Assembly (NCBI GenBank): GCA_023374025.1
Contig: SIJG01000029.1
Span: 62,001 to 126,000 of the forward strand
DNA: 64,000 nucleotides
Source of the DNA: Heterodera schachtii
Taxonomy: Eukaryota > Nematoda > Chromadorea > Rhabditida > Heteroderidae
Direction of reading: 5' to 3'
The position numbers and the translations under genes are program-made. A model generated the notes under the pieces. That model worked only from the letters and a program-made list of their open reading frames with translations, was not told the DNA's origin and ran no database searches. The stretch's first letter is position 1, and every line of letters begins with the position of its first letter. Of the stretch, positions 55,424 to 64,000 are shown piece after piece.

Positions 55424-57759
55424 TCAATATTGAATTGGCGATGGCATTTCCTCGCCCTTCAGCGCGGCGATTACATTCGCTTGTCCCATTTCCATCATCC
55501 GTTTTCGGGCCACGCCATTGGCGGAACCAATGTGAGGGGTTATTACTGAAGAAAGAACCGGCAATTCATCATTTATTATTAGGGCTGGGAATTTAAGTCA
55601 CTGAAAAATCTTCAAAAAGTCGACTAAAAAAGTCATAAAAAATCGCCAAAAAGTCACAAAAAAGTCATAAAAAGGCAAAAAAGTCAGAAAAAATTAAAAA
55701 AGTCCTGAAAAATTGCCAAAAATTCACAAAAAAAAAAAAAAAACCAAAAAGCACGTAAAAAATGCAAAAGTCCAGAAAAATTAAGCGAAAGTTAAAAAAT
55801 CCCATTTTTAATAATTTATAGAATAACATTTTGATCGTATTTTTAGGCACTTACCTAATTTTATGAATAGGTACCTAAAATCTTCCAACAATTAAGAAAA
55901 AATTCATCAAGGTTTCATTGCCTTTTTATCGATAAAAATTTTATTTTTCGGCATTTTCTTCGCTAAAATTCAAATTTTGCCTCAAAAATTCAAAAAAAAT
56001 CACGAAAAAAGTCGCAAAAACTCAAAAAAGTCATAAAAATGCCAAAAAGTGTAAAAAAAGTCAAAAAAAGTCTCAAAAAATGCATGTTAGAAGCTTCAAA
56101 CAGAGTTTAGAACATTTTTTTAGTCATTTTAAGGCCATTTAGAGTCAGCAAAAAAAAAAAAGTCAGTCATTTGACTTGAATTCCCAGCCCTATTTATTAT
56201 GTAATTTCATTCGTTGGCACCGCAGTTGGTCAGTGAGAAGAGCGGATGTTCCGCTGGCAATGGCTCCGGCTCAGTGACGTCCAACGCTGCGCCGCCCAAC
56301 TTGCGGCCGTTCAGTGCCTCGTAAAGGTCGTCCGTTTTGACCAAACACCCCCTGAAATGGGTGAATCGGTGCTAAGGCCACTTCACAAAAAGTGCAAATT
56401 TGCTAAATTTTTGACTAAATCAACTCATAACTTTTCTTAGACACAACCAAATTGCATAATCTTGGTATCATACGATAGCCCTTGAATTGCTTTATTAGCT
56501 TGCTTAATTTAAAAAAATGTTATTAAGTTTTTCAAAAGTTATGACAATTTTTCCAGTTTTTTGGCTGAAAAACTTAATAAAATTTTTTAGAATTTAGCAA
56601 GCTAATAAAGCAATTCAAGGGCTATCATATGATACCAAGATTGTGCAATTTGATTGTGTCTGAGAAAAGTTATGAGTTGATTTAGTCAAAAATTTAGCAA
56701 ATTTGCACTTTTTGAAGCGCCCAAATTTGCACTTTTTGTGAAGTGGCCAACCACGGGTGAATCGAATTCACCCGCCCAATTTTGGCATTCTTTCCCCACC
56801 TGCCAATGTTCACCAAAATTGCGTCCGATTTCATTCGTTCGAACTTTTCTTTGTCGAACAGTCCCTTCGTCTGATCATTGACGCTCGCCGACAGAATCAA
56901 AAAGTCGCTTCTTTCGATGAGTTCCTCAAATGGCACATAACGGAAGCGACCCTCTGCTGATTAAATTAATATAAATGGATAAATGGTTTAATTAGCAAAA
57001 TTGGTTTAATCTTCCCCATCAGTCTGACCATATTCGGAGTTGGCTTTTCGGTTGTGATAAATGATTTCCAAGGGGCGAAATGCGCTTAGTTTCTCGGCAA
57101 TGCTTCGTCCAATGCGCCCCATTCCGAAAATGCCAACCGTCGACCCTTCCAACGCTTTTCCAACACAAAACTTCGGTGACCAATTGTTCGGCCATTTTCC
57201 TCTTAACATTTGGATGGGTTCCCCGCACTTTAACCCCCCTCCCCCAACTCTTTGGCTATTTGTACTGCTTCGACAAGGCGGCGTGAAACCGCAAGTAAAA
57301 GTGCCACTGCCGTTTCGGCAGTTGCTTCAGTGGAAATGGCACCGCCAAAGCCCATTCGGATGCCCCTAAGAGAGGGGGGGGGGGGGGTAAGCAGAAGTGA
57401 TTTTGGTGACGAATGAATGGTCCACCTTCTGGCACATTCTACGGTGTCGATGTTTTCATGGCCCGTAGAAATGGTCACCTTCGGAAATTTGACTAATTGT
57501 CTTAATTAATGGCCAAAATAGTGGCCAAAAGTGCCCACCACTGCTTTTAACGCTTTGGCAACTTCCAAAAGCGATGCGTCCACTTTTAGTGGTGGCATCG
57601 TGTAAAGTATCTCAACCGAAATTAATTTTCAATTAATTTCTCGGAATTCTTTTTCTTCTCACCTCAGCCTCTCCAATATATTCGTTGACCCATTTTTGCT
57701 GTTCATCTACCGAGAAAAATCCATCGTGTTGTTGGGGACGGAATTGGAGGACACGCGCA
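55424..57759 (-). CDS. GRHPR: GRHPR-type glyoxylate/hydroxypyruvate reductase (5' end not found)
   Basis: Minus-strand exons, 5' to 3': 57759-57663, 57610-57539, 57478-57426, 57365-57249, 57201-57029, 56956-56800, 56351-56221 and 55545-55424 (TGA). All join in phase. Landmarks of the D-2-hydroxyacid dehydrogenase family are [17 protein letters not shown] (the NAD(P)-binding GxGxxG), [41 protein letters not shown] and ITPHIGSA with the catalytic histidine. Human GRHPR matches along its length. Known reaction: NAD(P)H-dependent reduction of glyoxylate and hydroxypyruvate. One intron (57248-57202) is only 47 bases. The first exon with the N-terminal strand is not identified; it may lie beyond the hAT insertion at 57811. 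A hAT-like element and a foldback sit in other introns. Confidence 0.87.
55580..56192. mobile_element. hAT-like element, word AAAAAGTCATAAAA
   Basis: The termini are TAGGGCTGGGAATTTAAGTC and GACTTGAATTCCCAGCCCTA. A perfect 8-bp duplication TTTATTAT flanks it. Filled with AAAAGTC words. It lies in the last GRHPR intron. Confidence 0.9.
56375..56749. mobile_element. foldback, GGCCACTTCACAAAAAGTGC ends
   Basis: GGCCACTTCAC..AAAGTGCAAATTTG is mirrored at the right by CAAATTTGCACTTTTTGTG..GGCC. The centre has TATCATACGATAGCCCTTGA and its complement, the shared foldback module. It is in a GRHPR intron. Confidence 0.75.
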
Positions 57760-57810
57760 CTTTAATTTATTTATTTACATAATGGAAATTTAAAAGAACA
57801 GCAACGAGAT

Positions 57811-58228
57811 CAAGGGCGTAGGAAGGGGGGGGGGCGGGGGCTGAGGGGGCTAAAGCCCCCCCCCCCCCCCCCGAAACCCAAAAAGTAAAAATTTTCAGTA
57901 AATTTTTTTGAAATTTCAAGCAATTTTCTTAACAAAATTACATTGAAATACTCAAAAATTTTCCCGGCGGCGCCTACCGGCACCGCCGAACCCCCATTTT
58001 ACCTTATTTTTGAAAAATGGGGACCAAAATTGCAAAAAATATTAATTTTTTAGCGAAAAACGGCGAAAAATTTTGTGAAATACACCCCATAATTCGGGAT
58101 TTCAAAAAACGAAAAATACACCACTAAAAATCGACTGAAAAACGAAAAATACACCCCTAAAAATTGAATTTTTTTCAGCCCCCCCCCCCCCTCCCCCTCC
58201 AGAACCCAAGGGTCTGGCTACGCCCTTG
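57811..58228. mobile_element. hAT-like element with CAAGGGCGTAG ends
   Basis: The terminal inverted repeat is CAAGGGCGTAG / CTACGCCCTTG. A perfect 8-bp duplication AACGAGAT flanks it. One GC stem-loop at about 57963. Sister of 26844-27244 in opposite orientation. Confidence 0.92.
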
Positions 58229-58975
58229 AACGAGATGACTCACTGTTGTTCAATTCTGCTCACTTCAAAGGTCGGTTCTGTGACGAGGACGAAGGGAAAA
58301 GACGGAGGAAAAGAAGGAGAGACAGAAGAGGGAATGGGGGCAGAGACAGAAGGGCAATCACTCATCATCGGCAAAAGGAATGAATTGAACTGTGATTGAT
58401 AAACACTGATTGATCAATGAAATATTAACAAATGCTAAAAAATGTTAATTAAAAAAAATGGGCCGGTCCCTTGGGGTCCGGACAATCCGTCAGTAATGGA
58501 CAATCCGTCAGTGGAAAATCCGTCAGTGGACAATTAGTCAGCAATTTTTTTTTTGAGCAATGATCAAAAACCTTGCGAAAATGATTGTTAAATTAAATAA
58601 ATATAATTTTTTATAGATTCTTAACATACTGATCAATGAATATTAACAAATGTTAAAAAATGTAAATTTAAAAAAATGGGCCGGCCCCTTGCCGTGGTTC
58701 ATAAATTAATTGTGAGTGCGTTTAAAAGTGCCGCCGGTGGTCCGTTCCCTTTTTTGTTTCCCATTTCCCTTCTCTGTGTTCATCCATTAGTCTTCTTTTC
58801 TCTTCTCTTCTCTTCTCTCCGTTATTTTTTGCTGCATTTAATGCAAATCTTTGTCATTCGTTTTTCCTTTATCATCAGCAGCAAATGAAAAGAATTTATT
58901 CAATTAGGGAAAATGAATGGCAATTCGTTCCAAAAAACTTCATGCCATCCAAATGTCTACGTCAAACAGAGAGAA

Positions 58976-59010
<35 letters not shown>

Positions 59011-59015
59011 GAGAG

Positions 59016-59088
<73 letters not shown>

Positions 59089-59215
59089 GAGAGAGAGAGA
59101 AATATGGGTCAAAATATGATATCCAGGTCAGGGATTAATCAAATAAAATGAACTCTAGTATTTACCGAGGTTTTGCTCCAAAATAGGCAAATAAACAAAA
59201 ATTTCGGCCTAAAAA
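58229..59215. other. gene-free stretch with GA microsatellite
   Basis: 58480-58540 has CAATCCGTCAGTGGA words, and the segment ATTAACAAATGTTAAAAAATG is repeated at 58425 and 58640. 58967-59102 is a (GA)n microsatellite. No exon is convincing, although the first GRHPR exon should lie somewhere here on the minus strand. Confidence 0.5.
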
Positions 59216-59949
59216 CAGGGTTGCGATCTGTCCTGATTTATCAGATTTGTCCTGATTTGGAGGGTCCAAATCTGACAAAATAAAAATGTCCTGATTTGTC
59301 AAATTTGTCCTGATTTGGAGGTAGCGACCAAATTTTGTCCTGATTTCTTAAATAAACTCATACTTTTGAAATTTTGTGGCATAATGTCACTATTTTATCA
59401 AGAAAATATAAGAATTGTGGCAAAATTTGGTCCTTTTTGGGCAAAAATCTGTTACAAATCCCATTAAAAATTACAAAAAAATTTCCCGGCGGCGCCTATC
59501 GGCGCCGCCAGATTCCCCTGTCTATCCCCCAAATTTTTTGAAAACGCGCCGACAAAAATGCTTTTTTAAAAGCAACGCTTGGTTTTAATTACAAAAATTG
59601 GCCTTTTTGGTGAAAATCTGTTAACAAATCAGAACGAAATTACAAAAAAATTTCCGGCGGCGCCTATCGGCACCGCCTGACCCCCGCCCCTCGCGCATTT
59701 CCCAAAAGTTTTTTTTTTGAAAAAATGCGCCCCGAATGCACTAAATTTACGATTTGCTTATTTCGTCCCCAAAATTGTTAAAATCAATAATCGGAGGTGA
59801 AAAATATAATATTTGATACATTTTGATTTAATAAATCGTAAAAATAACTGATTTGAAGCAGTTTTGCAAAATGTCCTGATTTTCGGCCCCAAAATCTGAT
59901 TTTTTGAGCCCGATGTTCTGATTTTGAAAAATTTTCGATCGCAACCCTG
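59216..59949. mobile_element. hAT-like element, word TGTCCTGATTTG
   Basis: The termini are CAGGGTTGCGATCTGTCC and TTTTCGATCGCAACCCTG. A perfect 8-bp duplication CCTAAAAA flanks it. Both ends repeat GTCCTGATTT. The centre has two GC stem-loop cassettes (about 59486 and 59654). Confidence 0.92.
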
Positions 59950-61070
59950 CCTAAAAATTACCATTTTATTAATATTTGTGTAACCATTTTCGAAGAAAAA
60001 ATGGGAAAAATAAGGATGACATGATAAAATAAGGACAGTGACCAGTGCTGGTTGAGTCGTTATAAGAAAAAATTTTTTTTTTTTGTCTTTTTCTCGATTT
60101 TAGTATAAAATTTTAAAAATGGTTATTTTTTAGCCCAATTTTTATGTATCATTTTTACATAGAGCTGGGATTTTATATGCTAAAAATCCTGATGGAAAAA
60201 TCTCATTCTTTATCATTTTTGCCTGTACAATTACAAAACAAAAATACTTTCAAGGTGTTCGAAGGTAAAATTAATCTTTTTTTCTAACTTAAAAGCTCCA
60301 GCAGAGAATTTCGAAATTCAATGACAAATTAAGAATTCGATTCATTACTTTCGGCATTTGAAATAAATAAAGAAAATTTTGAAAATTCTATAAGAAATGA
60401 CAAGAAAGTTGATTTTAGGGGTGTATTTTTCAATTTTCTTGTATTTTTCTTAAAATTTTTTCCCAAAAATGTCAAAATATTTGCCAAACCCCGAAATATG
60501 TGCGATATATTTTTATGTTTGTTTCGCTGGCGAATGTTTGTGTTTTTTTTTTGCTCCATTAATTAATTTCTGGTTTTTTGCTGGCCGATGTTCTGCGAAA
60601 AATTGCTTCAAACGAAGACTGTGCCACAAATTTCCAAAAAATTTTAGATTTTCTTTTTCAAAAGGGTGACTTCGTTTGATGTACGACTTGGCCTATAAAA
60701 AGAAATGTTTTTAACGGATTATTATGCTATTTTTCTTTTATTTCAACCGCAAAAAATATACACAGTAAAACAATTCAAAAACATTGAAATTCGTGCCGAA
60801 ATTGAGGGCCAGATGCAGAAAAACACAACATTGCTCGATTTTTCTTGTCATTGTGAAAAGTGGAAATAAAAATTTGGCAAATGCCAAGAGACTTGAGACT
60901 GACAAGAGGGGCCCATCAATGGTCGAGATTCACGAGAATTATTAGACAATTTCTTGACATTGTGACAAAAAACAAACAAAAAAGTTTGGCAAAATGCCTC
61001 CCGCGACTTGGCACTATTGTCGAGATTCTCGATGAGTCCATTTATGGCCGAGCTTCTCGAGAGAGAATTC
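59950..61070. other. gene-free stretch
   Basis: It contains a fragment of the GGTGCTGAGTCGTTATA family at 60045-60070, TTAGGGGTGTATTTTTC words near 60415, and inverted CGAGATTCTCGA / TCTCGAGAGA motifs at 60920-61070. An open frame at 60860-61135 has no similarity I recognise and is probably chance. Confidence 0.4.
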
Positions 61071-62702
61071 TCACAATTGATGGTGGGTTTTCCTCCTCTC
61101 TAGCGTCCATGGCGAAAATTTGTCTGGCACCGTGATCACCACCAACTTTTCCTCGTCTGCCTTGTCTTTCTCACCCTCCTCCTCCTCCGTCTTGGCCATT
61201 TTCTTTGGCAATCTGTCTTGGCCAATACCGTATTCGTCCGCCCACTTGGCGTTATATTCCTTTACTTCTGTAACCGCTCCGTTTCCACCATCATTCTTCC
61301 GGCGACTGTCCATCGCTGAATAAGTTGGCATACTGTATTTATGGCAGGCTACGGTTCCCTACAGTGCGCCCATGTAAAGCTTATGAACAAGAGCCATACA
61401 GTATCATTCCACGCTTATACGGTACCCCAAGTCCCTTAGAAATTAGGCGACAGTAAATTATTCGCCTGTATTGACACCTATATATAGCCATTTCCCGATG
61501 AATTATTGACAAGCATTTGCCTTCCAGCTCGTGCCGCTTCTCGTCAAACACATAGGATACGGTGAAGCCACCGTACTCGTCCCGGAACTTTTCAAGGTAC
61601 GGATTACGGTGGTCATTTCGCCGCCGCCGCTTCAGCCCGATGATTGTGCACGTGTAGCCAGGCATTGGAAGAGGCGAGTAAAAATTGGCCGGAAATGGTG
61701 GGGCCATAAAGGGAGAAGCCGGTGGGAACGGGGGAGGGAGTGGAGGCGGCAACACTGAAACGGTGCCAAACGTTGGATTAAAATCATGCCATGCCATGGA
61801 GCGATGCCTGTGCCAATCCATTTTTCGGAAAGTAATTAAAATGTGCCATCGTTCCGGGCACCGAAGAGACGCGCCCGAGAAAAACAAAAAGATCCCGAGA
61901 ATAAAATCTTGGGAAAAGTCTCAGGGTTTTTAAAAGTCACTTCTCTTGAATATATGTTGAACCGAGAAAATTTTCTGATTTGGATTTCAATCTCGAGAAT
62001 TCGAGTGTTGGATTGAAGTCACGGTCTAAAGGCTGGGTCTTGTCTCGAGTTTTTGAGTCTCAGTCTCGGGGTGAAATCTCGGTCTCAAGTAGAGCTCGGG
62101 CAATGGGTTATGATCGGGTTTTTTGATGCAAAATAGAAAAAAACATCTGAAAAAACCTAGAAAAAAAGATCGCTTGTGCCTGTCAGAGCCGTGGACTCAA
62201 TTCTTGGTCTTGAGTTTCTAATAATGTGTCGGAATTCGCCACTACCGTCAAGACGCCCTACCCTACCTGCTGGTGGTGGTGGGGGCGGTAGAGGAGGCAC
62301 TGCTGGCCCAAATGGGGGCATAATGAGCGGTGGCGCTTCTCGAAGAATTGGCGGCGGGGGCAGTGCCGGCGGCGGAAGCGGCAGCGGTGGGCCGAATGCC
62401 ATTGGGGGCGGCGGTGGCGGAAACGGCACCGGTAGGGGCGGAGGAACGGCCGGCAAAAATGCCGGAGGCGCCACGGCATAGGACGGAAAGGGCGAAAAGT
62501 GGATGACCAATTGGGGAGCCGGCGGAGCACTGCAAATGAATTGGGCGGAAGAAAATTGGAGAAAGCAACAGGAGAAGAAGCATAGGAATGCGGATACGCC
62601 CACAGAGCCAAGCAGTTCAGCACAGGGCGAGGAAAAGCATTGCCTAGAAGTGATCGGAAATTGGGTGATCAATGCTTGGTACAGTATGGGTTCGGTGACC
62701 AT
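61071..62702 (-). CDS. secreted proline-rich protein, three exons
   Basis: Minus-strand exons are 62702-62267, 61754-61521 and 61315-61071 (TGA). They keep phase and give about 304 residues. A hydrophobic segment VSAFLCFFSCCFLQFSSAQ near residue 35 looks like a signal peptide, so the true start may be nearer to it than the ATG at 62702. A long proline-rich region (PPPLPVPFPPPPPPM...) crosses the first intron. Then come a compact segment YTCTIIGLKRRRRNDHRNPY and EYGGFTVSYVFDEKRHELE, and a charged C-terminus (KKMAKTEEEEGEKDKADEEK...). The second intron uses a GC donor (GAAG|GCAAAT). The family is unknown; an extracellular-matrix or cuticle-associated role is only a guess from composition. Confidence 0.55.
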
Positions 62703-62871
62703 GATCGGAATTTGTCAATATTTTGTGAGTTGTCAAGTGATCGGATCCCGGTGCTTATTATCTGGAATCAGTGCTTATTAGGGTTTGAAGTGATCAGAGC
62801 TCGCTGCTTATATTTCTGAATGAGTCATGCTTGACAATTCTTATTGGACTTGGATTGATCGTAGTTTGGTA

Positions 62872-63195
62872 CAGAACCGTAGCCAAAAAAAATTTCTGGA
62901 GGGGGAAACCCAAAGACCTTTGTTTTTTGCTTTTCGGAGCAAAATTTTTTTCCATTGATTTTTTCAAAAATTTTCAGCACATGGAGAAAAGCAGGAATTT
63001 GTACTGGTTTAGGGCCAAAAAATAACCAATTTTTACATTTAGATTCAAATTTTCAAAAAAATAATAGTAAAATGAGGCGCTTCAAAAAAATTGTACAAAA
63101 TTTGCAAAAAAAATGCCCATTTTTTAATGAAAAATTTTATTTTTTCATTTTCGGGGGGCGGGGGGGGGGGAATTACACCCCTGGCTACGGGCCTG
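62872..63195. mobile_element. inverted-repeat element with CGTAGCC ends
   Basis: CAGAACCGTAGCC on the left pairs with GGCTACGGGCCTG on the right, similar to the CAAGGGCGTAG family. A poly-G run is near the right end. The flanks give no clean duplication, so this is less certain. Confidence 0.5.
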
Positions 63196-64000
63196 GTTGG
63201 TGCTTCAAGGGTGGTTGGAACTAAAAAAAACAATAAAATGATTTGGTTATTGATCTGATCAAAATAATCTTAGTGTTTTGATTGGTGCTTGGCGCTGATC
63301 AGAATTTTTTTAGGCTATAACGAACCTTTTTCTGCGTATTCTCGCCCGCTTTTTTATAAATAACAGATTCTTTGCCATATCTGTGTGATCATTCATTGCT
63401 GAAAAGAACTCAAATATGGACCCAAGTTGATCAAATGATCACCAGCAGCAGAGCGTGATCAATTTGATAAAAGCAATTAATCACAGACTGATCAAATTTG
63501 ATTAAACAATAAACAAAGACTGATTAGCCCAAGTGATGACTAATGAGTGATCAATTGCCCCAAAAATGATCAGCGAGGGTCAAATTTAATCCAAATAATG
63601 GACCCGAAGGAGACCAGAACAGCCTCTGCATGGCGGTTATATAGAGTGTGGGGATTGATCACTCAGTGCCCGTACAATGAATGCCCCCCGCCCCTCTCCG
63701 CTGATCAGTTGAGTCATCCAACAAACATATTCTGGTCCGCCCCCAACCATACGCCCCCTATTCTTCATCGCTGTGTCCTGTTGATCAGGTTTGTATGTCC
63801 TCAGCAACAACTGATCAGCGGAAAAAGGGGAGGGGGAGGAAAAAAATACTGATCACTCTCCGGTCAAGTCAACCGATCATTGTCGCCATTCATTCATTCA
63901 TTCATTCTCTCAATCTCGCGTCCCGTTAACCCAAGAGTGGTGGCCATTTGATGTAATTATTCGTCAGCACATTATTATTGTCCCATTACTTATACCCAAT
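63196..64000. other. gene-free stretch rich in TGATCA
   Basis: No exon is recognised. At least a dozen GATCA motifs, many as TGATCA, lie between 63255 and 63870, plus a short (ATTC)n run near 63890-63906. It lies upstream of the minus-strand secreted gene. Confidence 0.4.

Noticed and set aside
60860..61135. 91-codon frame
   Set aside because: Overlaps the terminal exon of the minus-strand secreted gene and contains inverted CGAGA motifs; no recognisable similarity.
1..64000. CRISPR array, prokaryotic operons, riboswitches
   Set aside because: The introns, snRNA and gene families are eukaryotic. The regular repeats are tandem words or element ends, not spacer-separated direct repeats.
1..64000. 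Autonomous transposase or retrotransposon polymerase genes
   Set aside because: No frame showed recognisable transposase, integrase or reverse-transcriptase motifs; all elements seen look non-autonomous.

Overview
This is a repeat-rich, AT-rich window of animal genomic DNA. Small GC-richer exons sit among short introns and very many transposon-derived repeats. A nematode of the cyst-nematode group (Heteroderidae) is my best guess. The reasons are the intron and exon style, several apparent GC-AG introns, single-exon secreted multi-ubiquitin-like proteins that resemble candidate parasitism effectors, and a caspase-like family with SHG and DACRG motifs. This placement is inference; no marker gene in the window proves it.

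Layout. At 412-539 is a probable last exon of an unknown gene. At 711-2511 is a four-exon NME6-type nucleoside diphosphate kinase (+). At 2896-12781 is a 20-exon NAT10/Kre33 RNA cytidine acetyltransferase (+) with one apparent 1-base frame disruption. From 13.3 to 24.5 kb a unit of about 5.9 kb is tandemly duplicated. Each unit holds a scrambled, broken caspase-like locus whose p10 segment is fused to a copy of the last three NAT10 exons; a fourth copy of the last two exons lies at 28.7-29.7 kb. At 25.9-39 kb are a broken and two intact genes for secreted proteins built of divergent ubiquitin-like domains, with a conserved TATA-like core promoter. At 39.8-42.3 kb a large inverted duplication carries a U2 snRNA gene and a truncated inverted U2 copy. 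At 43.0-44.4 kb is a probable two-exon gene made of eight tandem copies of a histone H3 N-terminal tail motif plus an acidic C-terminus. At 55.4-57.8 kb is a minus-strand GRHPR-type D-2-hydroxyacid dehydrogenase, and at 61.1-62.7 kb a minus-strand secreted proline-rich protein.

Most of the rest is mobile DNA. I can delimit more than a dozen short non-autonomous elements with hAT-like ends (TAGRG or CAGGG, or CAAGGGCGTAG) and 8-bp target-site duplications, two with an empty site elsewhere in the window. Two features unify them. Each family is filled with its own short word repeated in both orientations. Many otherwise unrelated families also carry the same GC-rich stem-loop (GGCGGYGCC / GGCRCCGCC around a 4-base loop). 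Other elements are near-perfect foldbacks, including a Tc1/mariner-type palindrome flanked by TA.

The strongest candidates for something new are the H3-tail repeat protein, the caspase-NAT10 chimera, and the modular word-filled hAT elements.
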